A DNA stretch of 64,000 nt from Talinum fruticosum (taxonomy: Eukaryota; Streptophyta; Magnoliopsida; Caryophyllales; Talinaceae): assembly GCA_021018815.1 (NCBI GenBank), contig JAITYX010000009.1, positions 3,226,501 through 3,290,500 on the forward strand, read 5' to 3'. The notes under the pieces are model-generated. The model had not been told where the DNA came from. It did not search any database and saw nothing but the letters and a program-made list of their open reading frames with translations. Positions 47,340 to 58,943 of the stretch are shown here, one piece after another (the stretch's first letter is position 1; each line of letters starts with the position of its first letter). The translations under genes were made by a program, and so were the position numbers.

Positions 47340-48758
47340 TGAAAGTTTGAATTTGAGAGTCCGAGTCACCCTAGAGGCGGGTGAATAGGGTGAGAAGGAA
47401 ATATTGCGTAAAATGAAAACTTTTTCAAGGTTAGAACTTAGAAAAAAATCTAAACAAGCACGGTCTTGGACTCGGAAAGAAATGAGCAAGCGATATGTGG
47501 AAACCCTCCGAGTAGAAAACCACGGCCGGGCGGTGTCAATCCAAATATCAAGTCAAATTCACTATTTTGAATTCACAAAATAGAAGGACCGACTAACATA
47601 ATTATTCCCTTAGACAATTTAATACAAATTTTTCCTAAGCATAGAGCCCTATTACTTTCCGAGATACCTTTACACTTGTTAACCCTTACACCTCGGTACT
47701 TATAGCTCAGTCAAGGGAAATATAGAAGAAATGAGTAAAAGTAATTGAAAGTGATTACGGGACTTTCTTGTTCAACTTAGTGGAGAAACTAAGTACAAGA
47801 ATTGAATGCTAAGAGTACGAGAGTTAAGAATGTATTTGAGCAAATGAGAGGCTTCTATTTATAAGCTCTGCCTCGCTGTGCCTTGGGCTTGATCTTTAGG
47901 AACAGCTAGCCATTACAACGGATAGTCTAAGTCCTCATAAAGTGAACGGATGTGGATGTATCCATTCCATATCGGCTTTAGGCAAAAAAGCGGTCCTACC
48001 CACTCGTTGAATCTGAAAACCTCGGTGGAAATGTATCCTACCCACTTGTTCAATCTTAAAAACAGGGTGGAAACAATCGTCAAAGACTAAAATTTATCGA
48101 AAATGGTAAGAGATACTACCTTGCCACCGTGTGGGTACGAGCTTGCTCGGAAATAGTGCTTTTTGTCTCCTGGGTGTGAACGATAAGAAATCGGTTGTTT
48201 TTTCTTTTTAAACTGAGATTAATCAGCTTTAATCAACCTCAAAAACAAAATCCAAATGGTACTCAAAGTATAAAAATACTTTGGTCCAAGATCGGAAAAG
48301 GATTATAATTAGATAAAATAATTAACGATCGAAAATCCTTAATCTAATACAATTGAATTTTTCAAGTCCAACATTCAATATATTCCAATTCTATTATGTC
48401 TATATTCAAATGATAAATTAGCTCAAGAATTATATAGACAATTTTTAGTGTTTTGCCATATCAAATTAATTTCAACTAAATGAATCCAGCTATTTTAGAA
48501 TTAATGGAGTAATTTTGATTTGGAATGTGAAACTAGCCGGTTGGAAAGATAAGTTAGGTGTGTGAAATTATTTAGGCAAACTTTCTCGTGTGAGTCTGTC
48601 TTAGGTGATCACAATTCGACTCGAACCGAGTGATCACTCAAAAGGGCTGTCTAAGTGGGTCAGACACAAGCGAAAATCTCAAAAAGAATATTTCTAAGTT
48701 GTAGGAATGACTTGAATTCAAAACCATAAGGAGAGATAAGTTCATACTTGAGTCTTCA
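47340..48758 (-). mobile_element. copia solo LTR in the LINE
   Basis: On the minus strand starts TGAAGACTCAAGTATGAAC (at 48758) and ends near CAAACTTTCA (47340). It has the family block CACCCTAGAGGCGGGTGAATAGGGTGAGAAGG and, on the minus strand, a TATA box in TTATAAATAGAAGCC near 47860. Flanks (CACTT and CATAT) do not give a clean duplication. LINE coding sequence resumes on the other side. Confidence 0.8.
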
Positions 48759-49277
48759 CATATGATTAAGGCTTAGACCTGAAAATGTCAAATGCTTTAT
48801 GGATGCTTTCTACCGCTTCTCTAGTTGCTCTGCTTTAGAAGCTAATCTTGATAATTCGCAAATGTTGCTTGCTGGGGTTGATGAAGTTACTTCGAGGCAG
48901 TTGCTTGATATTGCCATTCATGTATCCAGGTGTGCAAAGGCTGAATAGAATGAGGGGCAAATCCGGAAGGTTAGAGATATAATATGGAGCAGTTATGATT
49001 ATGCTACTAACAAATGGCATGTATTCTGCAGGTTCTGGCTATGATTTGATCTGAACCAAAGGCTCTAAGGTTATGTGGTATTATTTGGTATGACATAAGA
49101 TAAGACTTCCTAGATGTGCTTTTGTTACAAGCTACTGATGCGTCGAGGCTTATGTCCAAGGATATGGTCCACAACATCCTAAGTCACACGAATCATTGCT
49201 CTGAGGTACCTTACATTTTGAGGAAACTATTTCTAGGGAAAATAATTTTGAGACTGCAATACAAGTTGCACGGAAGG

Positions 49278-50241
49278 AAACAATTAAGGGGATATTTTCT
49301 AGTGGATAACTTGTAATTTCTAATCGAAACAAGCGGAAATGACTTAAAACTCGAAAACACCAAATTTGCCCTCACTTCAAAGCGGAAATATATCAAATAA
49401 AAAAAGGAATTGAAAATCAAACATCCAAGACCCTCCTCTTCCCCCTTCCCCCCCAACAATCCCACCATGCCATCCCAGTCGTGACCCCTTCACCACCAAA
49501 CCCATTGCTTAGACAACTTGAACAAAACCTCCAACTTCATTTGCTCTCTTTTCAAGCTCCATGAATGGTGGACAATTTTAGCTCCACGACGAACATGCTG
49601 GACAATTCCTCTGCAAATCGCAACCCTAATTTTGACCTAGGGTTGGGAGTGGATGACAACCCTAATTTTTGGCCCATTGCAGGAATTTGAACGAAATCTG
49701 GCCAACATTTGATTTTCTGGGTAGCAAGGTGGTTTGGGATGGTTTGTTGGGCATCTCTGAATCTTGAGGCAGTGGCGGTGTAATTGTGGTTTAAAACGGT
49801 TCCACAGCACATGAAGAAGAATAAGAAGAGAAGAGGAGGAAAAACAAGGAGAAGAAATGGAGAAGAAGAAGGAGAGCCAGTGGAATCAAAAAAGGAGGAC
49901 GGAGAATACGAGGAAGGTGAAGGAGAAGAAGAGGTGGGGCCTCTACCAAGTTTGAGTCTCACCCTTCTCCTCCGGCTCAACCTCTTTTCGGTTGGTTCTT
50001 TCTCTCTCCATTCCCTTTTACTATGTGGTGATGGTAGCTAGGGGGTGTCTAATGTAGCAAGAGGAATAGGATTTAAGTGGTGGATGTGTGGTGGGAGGCA
50101 GTGGGTGCGAGGGTTGACGGTGGTGGAGCAAGAGAGAGATAGTTAATGTTACACTTGGTGGGAACTCATTAAGGGAATTTCCGTCTTACACTTGATTGGA
50201 ATTTACATGTTATTCACCAGAAAGTATCCCCTTAATTGTTT
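49278..50241. mobile_element. TIR DNA element of uncertain superfamily in the LINE
   Basis: Inverted ends AAACAATTAAGGGGATA..TTTCT.GTG.ATAAC extend about 55 bases with decay (left 49278-49335; right about 50180-50241). The interior is purine-rich (49805-49930) and has no transposase; the 142-residue minus ORF is low complexity. The target duplication was not resolved. Confidence 0.6.
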
Positions 50242-50829
50242 GCTGAAATTATTGTGGACCTTGTGATATATTTGGAAAATGATGTCTCCTATAAATAGTT
50301 TCTATCAAGGGTAGGGTACCGTAGAGTAATATTTTGTGAATCACACCAACACTTATTTTTTGAGTGTGAGTATACTCACTAAGTGTGGAATCAAGTTTTG
50401 GATGATGTGTTTCACATATGGCTTGGATATAGTGCACGGGGAGAGTCTCGAAAGCAGATATTACAGTCTGGAGGTAGCCACAAAACAGAGAGCTATGCTT
50501 TATGTTGCTCTGATTGCTGTAGTATGTAATTGTTGGCCGGAGAGGAATAGAAGGGTATTTCACAGGGTTGACAGGGACTGTTTCCAGCTTATTACTAGCT
50601 GTGTTAGAATGATTTTAAGTAGATTTGGAGGAATTAATGTCTAGGTTCAATTTTTTTGTTGTATGTCTCAGGCTATGTCCTGAGTAAACTTGTACAGCTT
50701 TGATTCTGGTGGTATGAAATATACATGCTAACCCTTCACCTATTAGAAAAAAACAGGGGGCGGGAAGACTAGTGATTAAATGATTGCATTGGAGTAGGTT
50801 GTTTAAAGGGAGTGATATTAGCTTCCAAG

Positions 50830-51662
50830 TAGGGATGGCAACGGGCGGGAATCCCGCCCCGCTGGCCCCACCGGAATCGGGAAAAATCCCCCGGAACGGG
50901 GAGTGGGGAAAATATCTTGCCCCTAGCGGGGACGGGGCCAGGGAAAATTCCGGCCCCGTTCCCCTCCGCGTCCCTGTTTTTTTTTTATAAATTTTTTAAA
51001 TTAACTGTTAAAGTTATTTTTTAATAACACTGCCCTTATAACCCTAAGTATAAAAGCTCCTCTTTGCCTCCCTCCTCTATCTCCTCTTAGCTTCCCTCCC
51101 CACTCTCTTCTTCTGACTCTCTCCTCTCGCTGAATGGGAATGGCAGTTGCCTCATCTCTTCCTCAATCGCTGTCGTATCACTCTCCTCTCGCTCTACATC
51201 GTCGTCGACATCCAACCTTTCTCTCTTTCTCTCTCTCTCTAGCCTTCATCTTTCTCTCATCTTGCTCCCGTAGTCGCTCGGTCTCCTGTCCACCTCAACT
51301 CCGGTGGCACCTTTTGCTCTCTTCTTCTCTCCCTTTGGCTGGCTCTCGCTCCTCCTCGACTCCATGGATGTGTATTAACATTTGGTAATTTTGTTTTTAA
51401 TTTTTGTATTTTTTGAATTTTGAAAACAAATATGTGTAGAAATCACTCTTGAGGATTCTAACCTTTTAGATCTGTATGATTATGTAATTTTTTTATTTTA
51501 AAATTAATTTTTTAGATTTCATTTAACATTTATGGACGGGGAATTTTCCCTGCCGAGTATTGGGGACCCCTCGGGGTCGGGCCGGGTGAAGATTTGTCCC
51601 CAAAGCGGGGACGGGAAGGGGAGGGCGGTCCCCGGCGCTGACCCGCCCCGTTGCCATCCCTA
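50830..51662. mobile_element. hAT-like non-autonomous element, second family
   Basis: Starts TAGGGATGGCAACGGGCGGG and ends CCCGCCCCGTTGCCATCCCTA, imperfect inverted repeats of about 21 bases with GC-rich subterminal regions. Flanked by CTTCCAAG (50822-50829) and CTTCAAAG (51663-51670), an 8-bp duplication with one mismatch. The interior holds ATAACCCTAAGTATAAAAGC followed by a long CT-rich leader, again a promoter-like arrangement. The 84-residue ORF at 51134-51388 is compositionally biased. Confidence 0.85.
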
Positions 51663-52496
51663 CTTCAAAGTGATGAAAAGGAAGTCAGTGAAGTCACAGA
51701 AAAGTTATTAATTGAGTAATCAAATTATAGCTGATATTGATTCAGATTTTAATTTATTACTGTTTATTTGTTGAAGCTTGACATCCCTGCATATGAGAGC
51801 TCGATAGTGGTTGCATCTTTTTCAGATAAGTGAAAAAGGATATGTTTGTAGTATGAAGAAGTGATCTATTATTATGTTTCTATCAGTTGATGCTCATCCT
51901 AATTTCTTCATGTTTTAGGAAATTTAAAGCTAATGTCCCAGATACATAGTGATGTGTGCGGTCATTGTACCATTGTGCTGGTTCTAAGGGATGTGGCTCA
52001 ACATACAATCAAATGTGTCCGTAAAACTGGTGCATATAGTGTTTCCTCATGCATGTGCTACTAATGAAAATAAGAAGTTTATGTATTATATGTTATAATG
52101 GAAGTATCAAACCAAGAGTACTATTTGTTTCTCTTTTAGCTCAAAATCTGCTGACGTAAACCTAATCAGATTGTTGTCTCAGAGTCCTCCTTTATTGCCT
52201 CCCAGGAGAGGGATGGGGGTAGATGTATGTTGCCTTAATATTGCGGTTTAATTGCAAGTGCAGTAGGTTGTTTAATTGGACCCCAAACTTGGAAGTCATT
52301 AACAGTAGCCACTAGATAAATGCACGATGGTTCATTGAGGTACTTTTCTTTTGGGCAAATACAGGCCATCTATGTAGCCTAAACATTTTACATGTCGACT
52401 ATTGTGTTTCTTCAATGGACTTAAACAACCAAGCTATAATGTATACTGGCTCACTTATTTGTCTATCAACCAAGAGATTCTTACCTAATATGCAAT

Positions 52497-52664
52497 GATG
52501 CTTCGGCTTTGAAAAACGGCAGGGACTTGCAGTCTTATCGTTCCCATATTAACCTTTTTCTGGCCACTGAGAGCAACAAATTCTATATTCTAGTGGACAA
52601 TCGGCCATGGCTCGAAAGTCTAGGATCACGACCTGCGCATTTGTGGCAATTGATGGTTACCAAG
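52497..52664 (+). CDS. membrane-protein gene, first recognisable coding exon (exon 2)
   Basis: Encodes DASALKNGRDLQSYRSHINL then FLATESNKFYILVDNRPWLE and ends QLMVTK at donor CAAG|GTAATG (52665). The frame is open upstream to a TAA at 52437-52439, with no ATG in it. The nearest ATG (52490-52492) is one base out of frame. The 5' border is therefore uncertain: the coding start could be in an upstream exon, or the start has been lost. Confidence 0.8.
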
Positions 52665-52740
52665 GTAATGTGTCCCTGTGTTCCGCTTGTATCAATAGAT
52701 GCAGACCTAATATATCAAAGTTATCTCTGTTTTGCTGCAG

Positions 52741-53057
52741 TCAAGATTGTCCCCTTTTGCAAACACTAGAGCTCGAAAAGGGCTGAAGACTGCTAAAGAA
52801 AAAGAAGGTAAAAAAGCTTGCGGAAATGGAACTAATGCTAGTAAGTGCACCAAGTCCACAAAGTATAAAATTTCTGAAAGATGGTTCTCTATGATTGATG
52901 CTGCCACATTATCCAAAAAGGGGCGTTGCTACCAGTGAAGAATCTCAAGTACTCCTTGCAGTTGAATCATGAACTGCACAGGACATTGTTTGGTTTGATT
53001 ATTTTTGAAGTTTCATGGACTGAGGTTCGAGGCATCAATTATGTGAATGAACTTCAG
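52741..53057 (+). CDS. membrane-protein gene, exon 3 (frameshift inside)
   Basis: Acceptor TTTTGCTGCAG|TCA. First part: SRLSPFANTRARKGLKTA..KYKISERWFSMIDAATLSKK. At the run AAAAAGGGG (52915-52923) the original frame continues only to a TGA at 52936-52938. Two bases further on, another frame gives ALLPVKNLKYSLQLNHELHR and FEVSWTEVRGINYVNELQ up to donor CAG|GTTATC at 53058, in phase with exon 4. So the exon carries a net +2 (or -1) shift. Confidence 0.82.
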
Positions 53058-54168
53058 GTTATCCTCCTCTTCTGTTTCCTGTTATTTGGTTGATTTTTCC
53101 CCCTAAGAAAGGTAAAATCAGTTTAATAAAGCAATTTATTGGTGCAAAATTATGTGTATTGAGGAATTAGCAAATGACATCCTCAACTATTAACATATTT
53201 TTGTTTGCACCAAGTTTTTACTGGTGGAAGCGTACTCCTTCAGAGCAATTTACTATGCCACATTTTGTGCAAAACTGGCCAAAGCATGGCATTTAAAGCA
53301 TAAAAACTTAAAAGAAGTAACAATAAAGATTGTTCCTCCAGAAAATAATATAAAGAAAGTTCCCATTGTGGGGTGGCTTGTGGCACCTCACACCCACCCC
53401 AACCCCTCCATTTCCCTGCAAATCTTTTCAACACCTCTGATGCCTCTTCGCTCTAGCCAACCTGCCACCTCACTCAGACCCTCCTGACACACCTTCCTCA
53501 CCCTGTCCATTGCTACTCTGATGTCCCTCCTTGCTGGTACCATCTCTTCCTTTCCTCTCCCCTTTGCTGCCATGGTCTATCAGGTAGGAATCTAGGCAAA
53601 CCTGAGGAGTTAGAATGGAGAAGAGGAAAATTGAGGATAGATAAAAAAGGGTTAGGGGAGGAAGGAAGCATAAAGAAGGGAGGAAGACAGGTGAGGACCA
53701 CCACCTTACTACCAGTGACTTAACTGGTGGTGAGCCTGCATTATAAGGGAGAGCCTGTCAAGGGGTTTGGGCAGCTGAATGTGGCAGGCATTTGAATGCC
53801 ACGTGGCACCCTACTTATTGGCCTGTTTGGGGGGTGCCTTCATTTTATCTCTCCCCGGTCCTAGTACTCTGAACTTTAAAGTTCATTCTGGTTTGTATTT
53901 TATTTTATTTTATTTTTTTATGTTTCTCACAACCTAATCTCTGTGTTTTGGTCCTTTTTTTTTTTTTTTTTGCTAAAACCCTGTGCAATAAGATACTTTG
54001 ACAAGAAGATCCTTTCTTCATGGGACTCAGTTCCAGAACTACAATTGTACTATTCTGCAGTCTACACAATTGCCTATGGCTCAGACCCAAATTTCCATCT
54101 ATTTATTACACGGTTAAAATGTTGGAAGCTTTTTTGATTGACTAACTGTCATTTGTATCTACATGCAG
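53058..54168 (+). other. intron 3 of the membrane-protein gene
   Basis: GT at 53058 and AG at 54167-54168. Contains a possible MITE at 53368-53814 and a long T run near 53955. The short ORFs within are not supported. Confidence 0.8.
53368..53814. mobile_element. possible MITE in intron 3
   Basis: Left GTGGGGTGGCTTGTGGCA and right TGCCACGTGGCACCCTAC are inverted with about 15 of 18 matches. Interior is CT-rich then GA-rich. The target duplication is unresolved. Confidence 0.35.
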
Positions 54169-54316
54169 ACTGATACATCGTTGGCTGTAGAAACAAAATT
54201 TATGAGACGATGGGAATTTGATAGTGTAATACAGGCTGTATGCTGCATGCGCTCATGGTTCTTTGGGACATACGATGAGCAGAATCTTCTTAGGGAGTAT
54301 CTGCTTTCTACTGTAG
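54169..54316 (+). CDS. membrane-protein gene, exon 4
   Basis: Acceptor ACATGCAG|ACT, donor GTAG|GTAACA. Encodes TDTSLAVETKFMRRWEFDSV then CCMRSWFFGTYDEQNLLREY and LLSTV, ending with one base of a split codon. 148 bp, phase 0 to phase 1. The frame is intact. Confidence 0.88.
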
Positions 54317-55269
54317 GTAACATTTTCAGCCATGTGGCTTTGTAGGGAAGGAAAATTAATGTTGGCAATTACTTGTGGTTTTTCTTTAATTGAGCCAAAT
54401 GTTATGTGAACACAAATAGATGTAATGTCGTGCCTGCGCTTCAGATTAGGCAAGGTATTCTGGAGCACTTGAGGTCACTATAGTTCCCGGGTCGCCATAG
54501 GCAGGGAATGTGGAATGCCATTATACACCAAAACAATAAGGGGTTTTAGGCTTTATCTATTGAATATGCGATCCTGGAAAACATAAATTGATACATTGTA
54601 CATAGAGAGAAAAGAGGACAACGGTAACTATGGTCTTAACAGCAACGACAACAACGGTTCCCAACGTAGATCCCTCCTGAACAGGTCTAAGGAGATCTAG
54701 ATATAGCTAACCTTACCCTTTCGCTTTGAAACTTCAGAAGCTGATTTGGATTTGTAAAAATTGTTTAGTTTGACAAATTAAAACCTTCCATAAGATAGGA
54801 GTCTGGAGTAAGGGAAGGTATAAGATAACACTAGCAAGTAGCAAACAAACACAGCTAGTTATAATCTCTAAGTATGCAAGTCAAGCAATCTCAAGGTAAC
54901 TAAGCTTCTTGGTGCCCAAAAGAGGATAAAAGGAAAGCATACTGAAGGTATGCAAACCTAATGAAACTCCTTAAGCATATCCTTTGCAAGTCTCAGATGT
55001 GCCAAATCCAGTTTTATTACCTCATTCTGTTTATCATTTGCCTCTCTTGCATTCCGGAATGTTGATTTAGAATGGTAACTGTGGTCTCATTTGATTCATT
55101 CAAATGCAATCTAGCGACGAAATGTGTTTTAAGTAAGAGTCTGTTTGTTTCTCAAGTAAAGCTTCCTCATTCACGTTTATGTCTGACCTTGGAAAATCAG
55201 CAGTTGTGTGAAAAGATCACTTAAAAATAGATGAGAAGATAAATTTAGTGAGATGCTGTAGTTTTGCTC

Positions 55270-55600
55270 CCCCTCTTTTTCTTTTTTTGGGGAAAATGGT
55301 AATTCCATTCATTCCATCCAAAACTGTTATTTACAACTTAGTTTAGGCGTTCCCAAAGGAACATAAACAAGTGATATTTACAACCTATCAATCCAAGGTT
55401 TGAACAATCCCTTTCTTCCCTTAGAATGTATAATACGTTCAGTCTTCAATCTTCTAGCTTGTCTCACCAGCATCTCCTTGTTTCTGTGCAAAACTCTCTC
55501 CGTTTCTTTCCATCCATACGGAGTTTACTGCAGCTGCAATTTATGTCAATAGGAGAGAGCAGATCATCTGTTCCTTAAGTTTGCAAGTACTGTCAATAGC
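55270..55600 (-). mobile_element. L1-type LINE 3' fragment
   Basis: On the minus strand a coding-like VWMERNGESFAQKQ block (compare the WRERN motif at plant L1 ends) is followed by a 3' end GGAATTACCATTTTCCCCAA, typical of plant L1 tails. Degenerate. Confidence 0.5.
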
Positions 55601-56049
55601 CCTCAGCATTTAGGTAGTTGCTCTTTTTGATGGAAGGGTTGAGGGAGGATATATGTGTTAGAATGTCCCATTGGCCATCCTAGGTAGTAGGTACAGGAGG
55701 ATCTCTGGTGCATAACCCTAACCTTTTCCTGTGGACACTGACCCATGTTTTTTTGTTAAACAACTGAAGTAAAAGTGGTAAATGTGATGTTTTTACACGA
55801 AGATGTATTTAGTTCTCAATTGAGCTTTATGGAGTTGTATGGAGAGTTTTTTCATATGGTGCATATGACATTTGAGATTCATTGGATTGTCAACTGCTGA
55901 TACTTGAATATAGACGACAATAAATGCTCTCTTTTCTGAGCCTTCTTGTTTGTCTTCTTTCACAGACCCTGATTATGTTTACTGAATTCAAACAGACATA
56001 ATCTGCCTTTTGGCAAGTACTGTCTTGGTGCCTTGATTTGAAGCATCCT

Positions 56050-56152
56050 AATTTAACAATAACATGTATTGCAAACACATGTGCCTGCCTTAACCATATA
56101 TTCTAGGTTAGGCAATTTAACAATAACATGTATTGCAAACACATATGCCTTT
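56050..56152. repeat. short direct duplication in intron 4
   Basis: AATTTAACAATAACATGTAT and the following bases through GCCT (37 bases) occur at 56050-56086 and again at 56114-56150 with one change. The 64-bp spacing makes it a recent local tandem duplication. Confidence 0.8.
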
Positions 56153-57030
56153 CTAAAATTTATGATTGCACCTATGCTTCATATAACCTCTCTCTGAGCA
56201 GTGCCAATAGCCTCTAGTTGTTTTCTCATTAATCAGTGTTATGGATTCTTTTTATGTCTACTTGCTTTTTAATAATTTCAATATTCTTGAAGCCTTGACC
56301 TTAACCCCGCTGCCCACAAAAAAAAAAAAAAATTCAATATTCTACAAGCCTTGTGCTATACCAGGTGCTGTATTTGTGTCCATGAAACACTATTGAGCTA
56401 ATCTAATATTTTTTTGAATCTACCACTAATCTGGCTAGTTGCCACCTCTTTCCTTATCTATTTCTAATCGCTGCTTGTTTTTACTTCTGTTTCTCAAAAA
56501 GGGTCACACTTCACATTTGTAGGTTCAAATTTGGAAATGCATGAATAATCCTCTCCTTTGTCTTGTTGTCATGTGTGTGTTCATAGAGTTTCGCTTAATT
56601 TTTTGGGGCTAATCACCGAGGAAGGATAATAGGGAAGCCAATGATACATTATTACTTTGTCAAGGAAAAGTGTGTGATTGTGTCCGCTGGTGATAAAGCA
56701 AATACATTTTCTAGCATGACCATAAGCAAACCAGTAAGTTGCCTGGCTGGGAGTAATTGTCTGCTTTACTCATTAAGGTCATGTTTTTTCCAAGCAGGAA
56801 GTTGATGTTCTCTATGGCATATGAAACTAGTGAAGCAAGTCATAACTTCTCTGATTTGTAGAGGTTATTAACTTTAATGTCTTTTTTGCCAGCTAAAAAA
56901 TACTAGTTTTTACTCATGTTTGTTTGTCCAATAATAGATGTAGTGTATAATCCTGAGTCCTGAGCATGCATTTTTACTGTATTGATTGCATGAGTCTTCT
57001 AACTGATTGATTGTTTTCCCACTTGTTCAG

Positions 57031-57972
57031 ATGAAATATTCTATGATGCTGAGGAGGATCTCTCAGATGACGAACCTCCATGCTTTTATGATGTTGCTGT
57101 GGAGAATGCATCACCCTGTGGTGTTGTGGTGGGTTATGGTATCGATCCTGAGTTCTCTGAAAATGATATAAATATATCACATACACCTCCACCTCCTGAT
57201 GTTCCTTATAAAAGAAGAAAAGTCACTAGATCCAATAGTTCTGGAATTGAAGTTGGTGTCTACAGTGAGGAGACTCCCAAGACTCCCAAGGGAACAGTTG
57301 ATCCATTTGAACATTGTGAGAATATAATTGAAACAACTGAGTACAGAGATGTCTTAATTTTGTTTAGATTTGATGACAGAGATCTTCCATTTAAGCTCAG
57401 AGACATAATCACAAATGACCTGCGTTTACTTACTCTCCTAGAATCTGGGCTTCCATCATGGGTGATATTTCTTCAGTCCTATCCAGTCTTTTGTCATATT
57501 TATCGGCCATGGATTTGCCCTTTAGCTAGAGCGTTGTATGTGATCATTTCCATTGCTACTGTTGTCATTGGATTTTATGATTTGTACAAGAATGTCCCTC
57601 TTCTAAAGGCAACAGCGTCCCGTTTGTTTGGTCCTCTCTTTGATTGGATAGAAACTTGGGAGATGGTATCAAGGATCAAGTGTTTGGGAACAATGCTATT
57701 TCTGCATAACTTAGAGAAGGCTGTTAAATGGTTTCTGATGATCGCACGGACTGTCAGATCATTCTTTTCTGTTCTTGCTCAGCCAATACTTGACCCTCTT
57801 ATAGAGTTTTTCAGATATCTTCTTCCTTTCTGGAATTTGTGTATTCAATTAGCAGAGAGCTTCTTTTCATTGATCTGGATTATTTTTCGGTCGTCTTGCA
57901 ACCTTGTTAGCAGCATAGCTGAGATAATACTGTTGCCGATCTGGTTCATCCTATCACTTGTGTGGACTGCTG
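57031..57972 (+). CDS. membrane-protein gene, exon 5 (main transmembrane exon)
   Basis: Acceptor TTGTTCAG|AT, donor GCTG|GTAAGC; 942 bp, phase 1 to phase 1. Encodes an acidic start (EIFYDAEEDLSDDEP), a PPPPDVPYKRRKVTRS linker, then DVLILFRFDDRDLPFKLRD, LPSWVIFLQSYPVFCH, LYVIISIATVVIGFYDLYKN, LFDWIETWEMVSRIK, and hydrophobic stretches ending LLPIWFILSLVWTA. These form several membrane-spanning or re-entrant segments. The frame is fully intact, unlike exon 3. An ORF starting at 57099 is internal to this exon, not a separate gene. Confidence 0.93.
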
Positions 57973-58943
57973 GTAAGCCATCAATTAGATTATGTTACTC
58001 AGTGCTTTGAGTTAATTACTTATGCGGATTTATGTTTGTCATTCTTTTCGCGTCTAACATACCAAGGTTACTAGTGCAGTAGTATCTTACTGGTGATAGA
58101 AATGTTTTGGGTAGTGGGTCAATGGAGTCAAGGATTGAACTAGTTGACTCAAGTTGGACTGTCTGACCTGAATTCTGTAAATTAACTGCAATTTATGTTA
58201 TCTATATATTTATAGTAGACATATACTGTATGTATATTTATGTGTGTTAGGTTTACAATTATCGTCATAGTTACTGACTAAGAGTAAATCTGTGTCAAGT
58301 TGCTATGATACACGAAAAATCTTTTCAAAGGGGAAAAACATGAAGAACAGGGATATTGATGTGTGATTTGAGGTGTTGTGTGGGCAAGTGGTGGGATTGG
58401 AAAAAGTTGAATAAAAAGGAATAGAATCAACCAATGTAATGGAGTTGCGTAATAATTTTGACAAAATAGTATTGAAAAAGCTTGTTGGTATAGATGATAC
58501 TTGGATGTGCATGGCATTCCAGAGGAGAGCCTGGAAGTCTCATGTCATGTGTCTTATTTAAAACAGTACTTTAATGGGATAGGATACTAGAAAATAACTT
58601 ATATACTTTCTTATCTTAAAGCTAGCTAGATACCCGAAGGATTGCTTATAAAAAGGTCTGTGTATGTCAGGTTCCCAGATGAACCGGACAAACCGGCCAG
58701 GTCCAGTTTGGTCCAGTTCAGTGGGGGTGACCTTATCAAGTACCCCTGTTAGAGTGCTAGGTACTTAATAAGCGACATGATTTAGCCACGTCATGCTTTG
58801 TTTAAACTAAGAACCCATAAAATGAAAATAGCTGAACTTGATAGACATCTGTTAGCTACTCTGCACTTTGGCCATAGTCTGAGTAACACTGGGATTTATG
58901 TAGCTAACTGTTCTCACCAAGTTTTATCTGGTGTGCTTTGCAG
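57973..58943 (+). other. intron 5 of the membrane-protein gene
   Basis: GT at 57973, AG at 58942-58943 (TGTGCTTTGCAG). No element or other gene seen. Confidence 0.85.

Larger units (their letters stand above)
46840..50754 (+). mobile_element. L1-type LINE (ORF2 remnants), interrupted
   Basis: RT motifs are readable in broken frames: NTIYKFITKL (about 46875), GFVEGRSILYNIM (about 46955), SPRCIIKVNLKKTYDT (about 47045), then RGHK.GDPIS (about 47220-47245), corresponding to the family's GLRQGDPIS. After the copia solo LTR the thumb region continues (FMDAFYRFSSCSALEANL, about 48800). The zf-RVT-like end HQHLFFECEYTH is at about 50350, and the 3' UTR ends in an A-rich tail near 50748-50754. Many stops; dead copy. 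The 5' end is not defined. Confidence 0.75.
45276..52490 (+). other. putative intron 1 with nested transposons
   Basis: About 7.2 kb between the leader and the first recognisable coding exon. It contains a (GCT)7(ATT)n tract, an LTR-like repeat with internal duplication, an L1 LINE, a copia solo LTR, a TIR element and a hAT-like element. The parts at 45430-46030 and 51671-52480 hold nothing I can annotate. The intron call depends on exon 1 being correct. Confidence 0.45.
54317..57030 (+). other. intron 4 of the membrane-protein gene
   Basis: GT at 54317 and AG at 57029-57030. Contains an antisense LINE 3' fragment (55270-55600), a 64-bp-spaced direct repeat (56050-56152), and an A14 run near 56318. 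Nothing else recognisable. Confidence 0.82.

Noticed and set aside
49552..49980. 142-residue minus-strand ORF
   Set aside because: Low-complexity Ser/Pro/Phe sequence from a purine-rich block within a TIR element.
54610..54725. Possible SINE (TS-like) on the minus strand
   Set aside because: GGGTAAGGTTAGCTATATCTAG resembles the 3' part of some plant SINEs, but no polymerase III boxes, tail or target duplication could be found.
57099..58010. Stand-alone 303-residue gene
   Set aside because: It is the inside of exon 5: the frame is open upstream to the splice acceptor at 57030 and downstream exons continue the protein in phase; the last residues are intron read-through.
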